Positions 36,565 through 45,333 of a stretch of DNA of 64,000 nt are shown here, piece after piece. How positions within the stretch are numbered: position 1 is the stretch's first letter; each line of letters starts with the position of its first letter. Source of the stretch: Danxiaibacter flavus (GTDB taxonomy: Bacteria; Bacteroidota; Bacteroidia; Chitinophagales; Chitinophagaceae); the NCBI RefSeq assembly GCF_041060425.1, contig NZ_JAULBC010000001.1, positions 62,001 through 126,000 of the forward strand, in the 5' to 3' direction. The notes under the pieces were generated by a model. The model was not told the origin of the DNA. It saw nothing but the letters and a program-made list of their open reading frames with translations, and did not search any database. Position numbers and translations under genes: made by a program.

Positions 36565-37704
36565 ATGTTACAAATAAAATCACCTGCATCTCCGTTCTAT
36601 ACCAAACTGGCAATGATACTGGTAAGTATTATTGCAGTTGGTTACCTGGCAATTCTGGGCAAGCAGTTGCTTGCACCCCTGATCTTTGCTGTTTTGTTTT
36701 CCATTTTATTATTGCCGCTCGCACGTTTTTTTGAACAAAAGACAAAGTTAGCCCGTAGCGGCGCCGCGTTTTTGTCGGTGCTTGTTTTTGTGGTGTGTAT
36801 TGCATTGATTCTTTACCTGGTTGGTGCGCAGTTAACAAGACTGGGTCAGGATTGGCCTTTGTTTAAAGACCAGGTAGTAAGTTCTGTAAATAATTTACAG
36901 CACTGGGTTGCATCTACCTTTCACATAAATATGAGAGATCAGATGCATTATGTAAATGATGCAACCAACAAACTTATCTCAACAAGCACGCTAGTTTTGG
37001 GTACAACGGTTTTGTCAGTTTCTTCCATTGTATTGTTCCTTGTTTTTATCATGATCTATACATTCTTCCTTTTGTTTTATCGCCGGTTGCTTGTGAAGTT
37101 TTTGTTAGGCGTTTTCAAGGAAGATAACGCTGTTATGGTCTATGATGTCATCGCCCATGTTCAATACATCATCCGGAAATATATTGCAGGTCTTTTGCTG
37201 GAAATGGCCATCGTCGCCACCGCATGCTGCCTCATATTCTGGATCCTGGGTATTAAATATGCAATTTTGCTTGGGCTGATAACAGGGCTTTTCAACATCA
37301 TTCCTTATATCGGTATTTTTAGCGCATTGTTGTTAAGCACACTTATAACATTTGCAACGGGTGCTGTTGCTTCTAAAATAATACTGGTTGCAATAACCAT
37401 TATTGTCATTCATCTTATTGATAGTAATTTCTTACTTCCGGTTATTGTTGGATCAAAAGTTCGCATCAATGCCCTGATCACGGTAATGGGCGTTATTGTG
37501 GGTGAAATGATGTGGGGTATCTCAGGCATGTTCCTCGCTATTCCGGTAATAGCGATCATGAAAATCATTTTCGACAGGATTGAGCCGCTCAAGCCATGGG
37601 GCCTTTTGTTAGGTGATGAAAAAAATGAAAAGGAGCCGCCGGATCTGAAGGAAAAAATAAAAGAAGAAGGAGTAGAGGCTGTTGTTGAAAAACCGCAAAC
37701 GTAA
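36565..37704 (+). CDS. AI-2E family transporter
   Basis: 379 residues with the layout of the AI-2E (TqsA/PerM, UPF0118) family: two N-terminal membrane segments (about 14-60), a third at about 70-92, a long amphipathic stretch (about 95-150), then five C-terminal segments. The conserved GLITGLFNIIPYIG and GSKVRINALITVMGVIVGEMMWGISGMFLAIP (split here: VRINALITVMGV and GISGMFLAIPVIAI) motifs are present. Substrates differ in the family (autoinducer-2 export, ion exchange), so none is assigned. A charged C-terminal tail follows residue 350. Confidence 0.9.
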   Translation: MLQIKSPASPFYTKLAMILVSIIAVGYLAILGKQLLAPLIFAVLFSILLLPLARFFEQKTKLARSGAAFLSVLVFVVCIALILYLVGAQLTRLGQDWPLFKDQVVSSVNNLQHWVASTFHINMRDQMHYVNDATNKLISTSTLVLGTTVLSVSSIVLFLVFIMIYTFFLLFYRRLLVKFLLGVFKEDNAVMVYDVIAHVQYIIRKYIAGLLLEMAIVATACCLIFWILGIKYAILLGLITGLFNIIPYIGIFSALLLSTLITFATGAVASKIILVAITIIVIHLIDSNFLLPVIVGSKVRINALITVMGVIVGEMMWGISGMFLAIPVIAIMKIIFDRIEPLKPWGLLLGDEKNEKEPPDLKEKIKEEGVEAVVEKPQT

Positions 37705-37864
37705 TATTTCACCAAAGAAATTGCGGCAAGCGATGAATTGACAGGCATCGGTCGCAAAACCTCTGTGGTTCTCAGTGTCTACTCCGGCTGTTTCTCCGTG
37801 TAACAAAAAACAATTACACATAGGAGTAGCGCAGAGCAGACACAGCGTTTCACAGAGAATAGGC

Positions 37865-38875
37865 TTAGTTGTCACAATTCACTGCACCGGTATTCGCCAC
37901 AATGATCTTTCTTGTTACACTTATTTTTTCGTCGGTCACAACTGTCTGTTTTTCTTTCCTGTACTTAGCCAGGTTAATCAGCAATACACTGGTAAGGATA
38001 ATTGCAAGTCCAAGAATTTGAGTAACGGTCATGTGTTCATTTGCAAAGAAAACACCAAGTAAAACTGCGACTACGGGATTTACATAAGCATAGGTGCTAA
38101 CCTGGGTGGCAGGACGCACCTGCAATAACCAAACATACGCGCTGTAGCCAGCCAGCGATCCCATAAAAATGAGATACACAACTGAAAGCCATGATGACGC
38201 AGGTACCGTTTGCCATTGAAATGATTGCCATTCACCGCTTAATAAACTTATAGGAACGAATGCAATGCCTGCAGACAACATTTGCCAGCCGGTATTGATG
38301 CTCGCAGATCCTTTGCCGTTATATTTAGAATACAATGATCCTCCTGCCCAGCTCATAGAACTCAACACAATTGCTATTAGTCCCACTATTCGCATAATTC
38401 CGCCACCACCTGATAGCGCTTTTCCTGTTTGTTCACTAAATAATAAGATCACACCGGCAAAGCCTATAAACAGCCCGGTTAATGTGGATTTGCTGGTAAA
38501 ATTCTCTTTCCATTTGGGCTTGTCCAGCAGAACAAACCAGATGGGAGCAGAGGATACCAATACTGCTACCAGCGAACTGGGCAATGTTTGTTCTGCCCAT
38601 ATCACAGTACCATTACCAATTAGCAATAGGAGTAAACCGCTTATTACGGCAGGCCTTATTTGTTGAGGGTTAAAGATCTTTTCCCCACGAAGCGCGCACC
38701 ACGTTAACATGATAATGCCTGCCGCCAGAAAACGCATTGCACCGATTAAAAATGGCGGAATATGTGATACGGCACGTTGTATAAAAAAGTACGTAGAACC
38801 CCACACCAGGTATACTGTAGCAAACGCTACAACAACCATTAAAGGGGAAGCATGTTTTTGTTTTGCGTCGGTCAT
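37865..38875 (-). CDS. EamA/DMT family transporter
   Basis: 336 residues, ten membrane segments in two EamA repeats (about 10-145 and 165-300). Typical motifs: YLVWGSTYFFIQRAV at the start, AVLVSSAPIWFVLLD at the end of the first repeat, and TYAYVNPVVAVLLGVFFANE in the second. Probable amino acid or metabolite exporter, suggested by the Lrp regulator 3 bp upstream in the same direction. The stop is next to a CACAGAG-type repeat. Confidence 0.88.
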   Translation of the reverse strand: MTDAKQKHASPLMVVVAFATVYLVWGSTYFFIQRAVSHIPPFLIGAMRFLAAGIIMLTWCALRGEKIFNPQQIRPAVISGLLLLLIGNGTVIWAEQTLPSSLVAVLVSSAPIWFVLLDKPKWKENFTSKSTLTGLFIGFAGVILLFSEQTGKALSGGGGIMRIVGLIAIVLSSMSWAGGSLYSKYNGKGSASINTGWQMLSAGIAFVPISLLSGEWQSFQWQTVPASSWLSVVYLIFMGSLAGYSAYVWLLQVRPATQVSTYAYVNPVVAVLLGVFFANEHMTVTQILGLAIILTSVLLINLAKYRKEKQTVVTDEKISVTRKIIVANTGAVNCDN

Positions 38876-38878
38876 TGG

Positions 38879-39346
38879 TTAGTTTTTTGGAATAATGATT
38901 TGTTGTTGCTCTTTCACTGTTTCAAGTACAATCGTTGTTTTGGTGGAAGTAATGTTGGGTATATTTCTCAGCGAAGTGCGCATCATGTGCATGAGAGATG
39001 CCGAATCAGCCGTCCGGACCTTTATTAAATAACAGTCTTCTCCGGCAATATTATGCACTTCCTGCACTTCGGGAATTTTTGCTAACTCCTCCCCGGTTTT
39101 ACCACAGCCAAAGCTTTCAGACGAACGGATGAAAATAAACGCCAGCAGTTTTTGCTGTACGGCAGTAGGATTGATCTGGGTGGTATAGCCTGTTATTACT
39201 TTCTTCTGCTCCAGCTTTTTTACCCTTTCCAATACGGCACTTGGTGCCATGGATAGTTCTCGCGCCAGGTCCGCATTAGAAATCCTTGCATTATTCTGAA
39301 TAAGCGTAAGAATCTGCAGATCTATTGTATCCAGGCTAACCTCCAT
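38879..39346 (-). CDS. Lrp/AsnC family transcriptional regulator
   Basis: 155 residues. N-terminal winged helix (LDTIDLQILTLIQNNARISN, ELSMAPSAVLERVKKLE) and C-terminal RAM domain (about 70-148) with LAFIFIRS and GEDCYLIKVRTAD. Lrp/AsnC proteins bind amino acids and control metabolism or export. The gene is cotranscribed with the EamA transporter, which it probably controls, as is common for Lrp-DMT pairs. Confidence 0.92.
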   Translation of the reverse strand: MEVSLDTIDLQILTLIQNNARISNADLARELSMAPSAVLERVKKLEQKKVITGYTTQINPTAVQQKLLAFIFIRSSESFGCGKTGEELAKIPEVQEVHNIAGEDCYLIKVRTADSASLMHMMRTSLRNIPNITSTKTTIVLETVKEQQQIIIPKN

Positions 39347-39637
39347 CTGTATAATTTTTCATAAAGCTATTCATAATCAGAATAAAATTCTAATTAAATA
39401 ATGATTAAGTGAATAAAATTCTGGATGAACGGGTTGTTTGCACAGTTTCTGCGGTAGGTTGGTGCAATTTCCGGTGTGGCTCCAGTATTGCCGGAAGAAT
39501 TGTTTTTCGCTTAATGTGTTCATATTCATTGAAATAAAATCAATTGCCAGTGAACAAGATTCACGTTAAGGCGTTGTAGAATTCAGAACATCGCCCGATA
39601 AGCAGGTAATCCGTTCGGGTTATTAACATGAAAGTTG
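39347..39637. other. Divergent intergenic region lrp / tolC
   Basis: 290 bp between divergent genes. Contains two TAGAATT/AGAATAAAATTCT-type AT-rich stretches near 39380-39420, which could be part of the Lrp operator. Nothing else is recognised. Confidence 0.4.
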
Positions 39638-41089
39638 ATGAAATACTTGCACATAGTCCTTTGTATCTTTTTGTTCTCCCGGGTAGCAGCACAGCAACAA
39701 GCTTCAGTAAGTCTGAAAGAATGCTTCTCCCTGGCGCATCAGAACAATACAAGCATAAAGCAGGCTGGGGCATCACTAAAGGCACGGCAGTATAATCTTG
39801 AAGCGGAGCGGCAATCTTATCTTCCCAAAATAGATCTCCTGGCTAATTACAATTACCTGAGCAAGCCGCTCGAAATTAATCTGGAAACAGTTCGTGGAGG
39901 AGTGATAGAAGGTACATCGCAGCAAAATGTGCAGTTAGCAAGCAGTGTCATTAAAGAGGTAACAGGAAGTGAACCATCGCAGGCTTTTAAAGATGCGGTG
40001 TATGGCACTTCAAAAACAATTATAGGTACATTTTATCCAAGCTACAATCCGCCGTTGAGCCAGCAACAATATTTCACATCATCGCTGGGTGTAAGGCAAC
40101 CATTATACCTGGGAGGCAAACTTAACACCGCGCGTAAGCTGGCCGAAGCTGAGCTTAATTCAGGAAAGGTGAATGTATCAGTTGTTTCAGAAGAGCTCGA
40201 CTTTGCCATTGCTTTGCAGTACATGCGTATTTTGTTTTTAAACTCCCTTTTGCGTAATCAGCAACAAGTGGTTTCCGCTGCGGAGAAAAATCTCGGTTAT
40301 GCAGAATCCCTTGTAAAAAATGAAATTCTGCCGCCCTATCAAAAGAACTGGATGAAAGTCGCATTGCTCCAGTCCAAAACTACTCAGCAAAATCTGCAGA
40401 TCGATAAAAAGAATGCGATGCTTGAGTTGTATAAACTCCTGGGCATTTCCAACGACACGATCATTGTTGTTAACGATACACTGCCTTATGGAGGAAATTA
40501 CGCAGTGGCGGGTCCCGCGGAAGGCTTTTATAAGAATAATGCAGGCTTCAGGTTTTTGGAAAGCAAAACAGCTTATGCACAAACATCCGTGAGAGTGAGC
40601 AAGTCGCTGGCATTGCCCAATGTTTTTGCAATTGGTAACATCAATCTTTATCAGAAAGATCTGCCGGTAACTGTGCCGCCGTGGTTATTAGGAGTAGAGA
40701 TGGTATGGAATATTTTTAATGGCACACAAACGCAAAAACGTATTAAAGCTTCTAAAGAACTTGTAGAAGAAGCGCGTCTTGCAGAAGAAAATACCAGACA
40801 GGTATTGAGTGTGCAGGCACAGGTTGTGATGAATAAGCTTGAAGGATTACAGCAGCAGGCGGCAACACTTGATTCAGCACGAACCGACGCAAGGATCACC
40901 ACCCGCATGGTGGAGCAACGCATGGAAAATATATTGTCTTCTCCCAAAGATGTTAATGAGGCAACGCTCGCAGAAGCTGAGATAGATAAACTGTATTATA
41001 CTTCCGTGCTGGGGTACTATTTGGCTTTGGCCGAATATTTTCATGTTACGGGAGAAACGCAGAAAATAGTTGAACTAATTGACAATTGA
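39638..41089 (+). CDS. TolC family outer membrane efflux protein
   Basis: 483 residues from ATG 39638 (the frame also has a TTG one codon upstream). Signal peptide about 1-18 (LHIVLCIFLFSRVAA). Two OEP repeats form the barrel and alpha-helical tunnel: ECFSLAHQNNTSIKQAGAS and RQYNLEAERQSYLPKIDLLANY near the start, VRQPLYLGGKLNTARKLAEAE in the first half and the long coiled-coil segments of the second half. First gene of an exporter operon with HlyD and two ABC-2 permeases. The last residues IDN and the stop are written in an AATTGAC repeat. Confidence 0.9.
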   Translation: MKYLHIVLCIFLFSRVAAQQQASVSLKECFSLAHQNNTSIKQAGASLKARQYNLEAERQSYLPKIDLLANYNYLSKPLEINLETVRGGVIEGTSQQNVQLASSVIKEVTGSEPSQAFKDAVYGTSKTIIGTFYPSYNPPLSQQQYFTSSLGVRQPLYLGGKLNTARKLAEAELNSGKVNVSVVSEELDFAIALQYMRILFLNSLLRNQQQVVSAAEKNLGYAESLVKNEILPPYQKNWMKVALLQSKTTQQNLQIDKKNAMLELYKLLGISNDTIIVVNDTLPYGGNYAVAGPAEGFYKNNAGFRFLESKTAYAQTSVRVSKSLALPNVFAIGNINLYQKDLPVTVPPWLLGVEMVWNIFNGTQTQKRIKASKELVEEARLAEENTRQVLSVQAQVVMNKLEGLQQQAATLDSARTDARITTRMVEQRMENILSSPKDVNEATLAEAEIDKLYYTSVLGYYLALAEYFHVTGETQKIVELIDN

Positions 41090-41110
41090 AAGTTGAAAAT
41101 TGACAATGAT
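41079..41110. repeat. AATTGAC/AATTGAAA repeat covering the tolC stop
   Basis: AATTGACAATTGAAAGTTG and further units. The tolC TGA stop (41087-41089) is inside. Confidence 0.7.
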
Positions 41111-41115
41111 GTGCG

Positions 41116-41215
41116 NNNNNNNNNNNNNNNNNNNNNNNNNNNNNNNNNNNNNNNNNNNNNNNNNNNNNNNNNNNNNNNNNNNNNNNNNNNNNNNNNNNNN
41201 NNNNNNNNNNNNNNN
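41116..41215. other. Assembly gap (100 N)
   Basis: Exactly 100 N, the usual placeholder for a gap of unknown size. GATGTGCG on the left and the AATGTGCG array on the right show that the gap lies inside the tandem repeat. Confidence 0.98.
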
Positions 41216-41322
41216 AATGTGCGAATGTGCGAATGTGCGAATGTGCGAATGTGCGAATGTGCGAATGTGCGAATGTGCGAATGTGCGAATGTGCGAATGT
41301 GCGAATGTGCGAATGTGCGAAT
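41216..41322. repeat. AATGTGCG octamer array, at least 13 units
   Basis: Thirteen perfect AATGTGCG units in tandem plus a partial one, immediately right of the gap. Frames through it look open (repeated Met-Cys-Glu-Cys-Ala) but this is an effect of the repeat, not a gene. Confidence 0.95.
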
Positions 41323-41460
41323 CAAATTGGACTTTTAAAGATACAATCAAAAAAACAATATTTCGAAAATAAGTTGTACTGGCAATATGCGGAGCATTTG
41401 CACATTTGCATATTTACTCATCCGCACATTGTCAATTCTCAACTTTCAATTTTCAATTAA

Positions 41461-42447
41461 ATGAGATCTGTGTTTAAAAATTATTGGGCGTTGTTGGTTC
41501 CTTTACTTGTGCTGCTGATTGCGTTGTATTTTATGTTGGGAAGAAATAAACACAATGAAGCGGACGCTGTAATTGGTATGGTGGACGTGAGTAGTGTGGA
41601 TGTTGCCGCTGAGCTGCCCGGACGCATGGATAGTCTTTTTGTAAGAGAAGGCGACACCGTTCAAAAAGGAAAGTTGCTGGGCGTTTTGCAATCCACTGAA
41701 ATTAATGCAATCCGTCAGCAGGCGTTGGCTGCCGTGGATGCCGCGAAAGGTCAGCTGGATTTATTACAGCGCGGAGCAAGGCCGGAAATAGTCGCGTCAT
41801 CCAACAATCTGTACAAAATAGCACAGGATCAGTACGATCTTTTCAACAAGACTTACACACGCATGCAGCGACTGTATAATGATGAAGTGATCTCGGGGCA
41901 GGAGAAAGACCTGGTGTATTTTAAAATGGAAGCATCCAAAAAGGAAATGGAAACAGCAAAGCTGAATTTGGAAATGCTGCAAAAAGGAACGAGCCCGGAA
42001 GTAATACAATCAGCGAAAGCTATTCTTCGTCAAGCCGAGCATGGTTATGAACTGATGAATTCTCTTACTGGAAATACAAGAATTTATGCGCCGGCCACCG
42101 GCGTAATATCATCCCTTGTAATTCATGAAGGTGAGATAGTCAGCATCGGTTATCCCATCATTACGATTCAAAAAAGCGATGCTTACTTTATCCGGTTTAA
42201 CGTTCGCCAGGATAAGATAAAAGCATTCAAACTGAATGATAAAGCAACCGTTACAGTGCCGGGATGCACGCCGGAACAGTTCGGAGTAACGATCAGCAGT
42301 GTATCTCCTTCGCTGGCGTTTGCCAATTGGGTTCCTGTAAAGGAAAAGGGTGCGTTTGAATTGCGAACCTTCACTGTTGAATGCAAGCCTGCTGAGAACG
42401 TAACGGGATTAAGAGCCGGTATGACGGCTTCTCTACAACTACCATAA
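41461..42447 (+). CDS. HlyD/EmrA-type membrane fusion protein
   Basis: 328 residues. N-terminal membrane anchor at about 10-26, first lipoyl half-motif GMVDVSSVDVAAELPGRM at 40-57, a long alpha-helical hairpin (about 80-195), second half-motif RIYAPATGVISSLVIHEGE, and a beta-barrel end. It connects the inner membrane permeases with the TolC partner. The stop TAA overlaps the next ATG by one base, showing tight translational coupling with the permease genes. Confidence 0.92.
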   Translation: MRSVFKNYWALLVPLLVLLIALYFMLGRNKHNEADAVIGMVDVSSVDVAAELPGRMDSLFVREGDTVQKGKLLGVLQSTEINAIRQQALAAVDAAKGQLDLLQRGARPEIVASSNNLYKIAQDQYDLFNKTYTRMQRLYNDEVISGQEKDLVYFKMEASKKEMETAKLNLEMLQKGTSPEVIQSAKAILRQAEHGYELMNSLTGNTRIYAPATGVISSLVIHEGEIVSIGYPIITIQKSDAYFIRFNVRQDKIKAFKLNDKATVTVPGCTPEQFGVTISSVSPSLAFANWVPVKEKGAFELRTFTVECKPAENVTGLRAGMTASLQLP

Positions 42448-43601
42448 TGCGAAGTATTTTACAGATAACATACAGGGAGTGGAAACGCATTTTTTCTTTA
42501 CCCGTGCATTACAGGGTATTGATCATCATGCCGCCATTGCTGTTCTTTTTCTATGCTTATATCTACGAGAGCCAGCATGCAGAAAATCTGCCTATGGCTG
42601 TTTGGGATGAAGATCATTCGTCCATTTCGCGCACATTTACTTTCATGCTTGAACAGGCTGGCGCCATCCATATTACACGTTCTGTTGCAAGCGAGGCGGA
42701 GCTTCGCGATCTTGTTCAAAAAGGCGAGGTACTGGGTGGCGTTCATTTTCCCAAAAAAATGGAAAGCGATATCTACAGCAAGCATCCTGTCTACGTAACG
42801 CTTTACACAAATACAGCTGCGTTAGTGCCTGCAAAACTTATTTATAAAGATGCGGCACAGGTAATTATTACGGCGGGATCCGGCGTGATATTACAAAAGC
42901 TGGTGAAGACGGGGATGAATAAAAACAAGGCAATGGCACTTGTTCAACCAGTTCGGCTGCAGAGTTATCCGTTGTATAATCCGGATTATAACTACCAGCA
43001 GTATCTTGCGCCAGGCCTGATCACAGTCGCCATGCAGATGATCATTATTATGGTGGCAGTGCTGGTATTGAATTATGAGAACGATACACGAACCATGCGG
43101 GAGTTGTTTGTGTTGTCCCACGGCTCGGCGTCTAACGTGATTGCTGGAAAAACACTGGCGCACCTTTCGGTATCCTGGCTGAATTTTATTTTGATCGCGG
43201 GAGTTATCTATCCCATGTTTAACCTGACGCATGCTGGAGCGACGGGCAAGTTTTTTATCTTATATACATTACTAACACTGGCCTGCCTGGGAATAGGAAT
43301 GATGATCTCAGGCATAACTAAAGACATCATGCTGGCAAGTGATGTCGGTTTGTTCTATACCTCACCCGCCTTTGTGTTCAGCGGATATACTTTTCCAAGA
43401 TGGGCGATGCCCTGGTATGATCAATACTATGCCAACATTATGCCCTACACAGCTTTTCTGGATGGCTATATAAAAGTGTATAGCATGAACATCGATTTGA
43501 AATATGCGCAGCCCGAGATAATGCGGTTGCTTTGGTTTATAGTGATCACATTTCCCGTTGCAGTAGTTTTCTTTCAACGTCAAATGCAGAAGAATATATG
43601 A
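42447..43601 (+). CDS. ABC-2 type permease, first
   Basis: 384 residues of the YhhJ/YhgE-like ABC-2 type: a membrane segment at about 22-42, a large extracytoplasmic domain (about 45-200, including LPMAVWDEDHSSISRTFTFM) and five further segments. Motifs: QQYLAPGLITVAMQMIIIM, TMRELFVLSHGSASNVIAGK, FTSPAF-like LFYTSPAFVFSGYTFPRWAM. It overlaps hlyD by 1 bp and the next permease by 4 bp. A nucleotide-binding partner is absent from the operon. Confidence 0.9.
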   Translation: MRSILQITYREWKRIFSLPVHYRVLIIMPPLLFFFYAYIYESQHAENLPMAVWDEDHSSISRTFTFMLEQAGAIHITRSVASEAELRDLVQKGEVLGGVHFPKKMESDIYSKHPVYVTLYTNTAALVPAKLIYKDAAQVIITAGSGVILQKLVKTGMNKNKAMALVQPVRLQSYPLYNPDYNYQQYLAPGLITVAMQMIIIMVAVLVLNYENDTRTMRELFVLSHGSASNVIAGKTLAHLSVSWLNFILIAGVIYPMFNLTHAGATGKFFILYTLLTLACLGIGMMISGITKDIMLASDVGLFYTSPAFVFSGYTFPRWAMPWYDQYYANIMPYTAFLDGYIKVYSMNIDLKYAQPEIMRLLWFIVITFPVAVVFFQRQMQKNI

Positions 43602-44779
43602 AGCGTATCCGTGCGATAGGAGCGTTGCTGTTACGTGAGGCTAAGATCATTGCAAAAGATCACAGCCTGCTGCTGACGTTGCTGATTGCGCCGTTGCTCT
43701 ATGCTTTTTTCTATGGAAGTATTTACCAGTATAAAGAAGAAGAGAACGTGAAGCTTGCTTTTGTAGATGATGATAACACTTCACTTTCGCGCATGTTAAA
43801 GCAGCAGGTAAGTAACCTGCAGATGGCCAGCGTAATTAGTGTCAACAACATAACGGAGGCAAAAGAAATGATGTATAAAGGCAACTGCCAGGGATTTATA
43901 TATGTTGAAAAAGGTCTTGAAAGTAAAGTGCTGAGATTGCAGCAGGCTGATGTGGTGCTGGCATTGAATGCAGCCCGCTTTCTGCCTTCAAGCGATCTGT
44001 TGGGTGCGATAACGCAGGTTTCGTTGACGGTGAGTGCAGGTGTGCGATTAAAATATTTTCAAACGCAGGGACTCACCGAACAAATGGCCATGAGTGAAGT
44101 AATGCCTGTTAACCTGGATTATCGTCCGTTATATAATGTTCGCAGTAACTATGGTTCTTTTTTGCTGCCAGGGTTACTTGCACTCATTTTGCAACAGACA
44201 CTGCTGATCGGCTTGTCAGGGAGCGTTAGTGGCGAGCGTCAAAAAAGAACAGTCGGAAGCTGGCTGGATATTTCGCGTAACAATCTTTCGTTGGCGCTAT
44301 ATGGCAAAGGTGCTTTTTATCTGTTGTTGTTTTTGTGTTACGCGGTATTCTTTCTAACAGTCAATTTTAATATTCTTCATTTGCCGGTCCGGGGGAGTGT
44401 TGGCGCTTTGGGCTTTCTGATGTTTTTGTTTCTTTTTACGCTTATTCCGATGGGTGTCTTTATCGGGTCGCTGTTTGATACACAAGTCATGAATGTGCAG
44501 ATGATGGCATTTTCAACTTATCCTATTTTTTTAATTACGGGTTATACATTTCCTTTGGAAGCCTTGCCCGAGCCAGTGCAGTGCATTTCGTCGTTGCTTC
44601 CCACTACGCCATTTATAAAGTCATATATCTCCGTTGTTCAAAACGGCGCCACGGTGATGCAGAATTTGCCGTCAATTGTGCATTTGTTGGTTTTGTTGCT
44701 GCTCTATACACTATTGGCGGTGTGGAGAATTGGAAAGCTGTCGGCTGTCAGCCATCAGCTATCAGCAAAAACGCTGTAG
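43598..44779 (+). CDS. ABC-2 type permease, second, with repeat-encoded tail
   Basis: 393 residues from ATG 43598, which overlaps the previous stop (ATGA). Same architecture as the first permease: membrane segment near 25-45, extracytoplasmic domain (KLAFVDDDNTSLSRMLKQQ), then FLLPGLLALILQQTLLIGL and YPIFLITGYTFPLEALPEP. The two genes are paralogues and probably form a heterodimer. The last residues (KLSAVSHQLSAKTL) come from an AGCTGTCAGC/CATCAGC repeat, so the tail is an acquired extension. The longer frame from 43532 runs in the first permease and is not used. Confidence 0.88.
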   Translation: MKRIRAIGALLLREAKIIAKDHSLLLTLLIAPLLYAFFYGSIYQYKEEENVKLAFVDDDNTSLSRMLKQQVSNLQMASVISVNNITEAKEMMYKGNCQGFIYVEKGLESKVLRLQQADVVLALNAARFLPSSDLLGAITQVSLTVSAGVRLKYFQTQGLTEQMAMSEVMPVNLDYRPLYNVRSNYGSFLLPGLLALILQQTLLIGLSGSVSGERQKRTVGSWLDISRNNLSLALYGKGAFYLLLFLCYAVFFLTVNFNILHLPVRGSVGALGFLMFLFLFTLIPMGVFIGSLFDTQVMNVQMMAFSTYPIFLITGYTFPLEALPEPVQCISSLLPTTPFIKSYISVVQNGATVMQNLPSIVHLLVLLLLYTLLAVWRIGKLSAVSHQLSAKTL

Positions 44780-44906
44780 AAAATACAATTACACAGAGGA
44801 GGCCAGGAGAAGACACAGAGATACACAGAGGGCCGTCTAAAATATTTCGGTCAGGTTTAAATGCGAAAGACCTCTCCTGTCGTGCCAATGACAAATTCTA
44901 GAATTG

Positions 44907-45081
44907 TTTTTCAATTTTTCCCGTAGGGAATTAAGCTCAATAGAACCGATCGAATCCAGAACCTCATAGCCCGTTAGGGCTTTAACCAAATAAAAAGGGT
45001 TAATGTCCTACGGACAAGAAAGGCCTTGTATGTTCCCGGTTTTCTATTGAGCTTAAAGTCCTACGGACTATCGATGAAAAA
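44907..45081. repeat. Palindromic element with about 35-bp inverted ends
   Basis: Left end 44907-44947 and right end 45040-45081 are inverted copies sharing the core AAGCTCAATAGAA and the flanking CCGTAGG/CCTACGG hairpins. Inside are further small hairpins (AGCCCGTTAGGGCT, GTCCTACGGAC). It could fold as one cruciform. MITE- or REP-like; no coding capacity. Confidence 0.75.
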
Positions 45082-45118
45082 TGTACTGTCATCTCGTTTT
45101 GATTGTGGTTAACCAAAT

Positions 45119-45265
45119 TCTCTCGTCGAGGTGACGATGCGGCTGCCGACTCTTTCATATAATTCATCGTTGGTGTTGCAATCACTTTTACTGACGAGCG
45201 AGGATCGTCATGTCGACGATAGGAGACATCTCCCAAAGTTGAAGCTGCCTGCTCAACTAAGCGAC
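45119..45265. repeat. Dispersed repeat, copy 1 (about 150 bp)
   Basis: Starts TCTCGTCGAGGTGACGATGC and ends CCCAAAGTTGAAGCTGCCTG plus CTCAACTAAGCGAC. A second copy is at 60503-60662 with near-identical ends and a diverged middle. Its ends are inverted relative to each other. Confidence 0.8.
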
Positions 45266-45311
45266 ATTTCATTGTCAATTGTCAATTTTCCATTCTCAAT
45301 TATCTAAGTCT

Positions 45312-45320
45312 TACTTTTGC
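45312..45320 (+). promoter_or_regulatory. -7 box TACTTTTGC of nadC
   Basis: Matches TAnnTTTG plus C, 13 bases before the nadC ATG, consistent with a very short leader. Confidence 0.6.
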
Positions 45321-45333
45321 ACAAATTTCAGAT

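Larger units (their letters stand above)
44780..45333. other. Intergenic region with two palindromic elements
   Basis: 554 bp with CACAGAG-type units (44789-44835), the inverted-end element at 44907-45081, one copy of the dispersed repeat at 45119-45265, AATTGTC units and the nadC -7 box. No gene is supported. Confidence 0.7.

Noticed and set aside
41093..41460. ORFs with repeated Met-Cys-Glu-Cys-Ala across the gap
   Set aside because: They are translations of the AATGTGCG array and Ns; no start signal or family.
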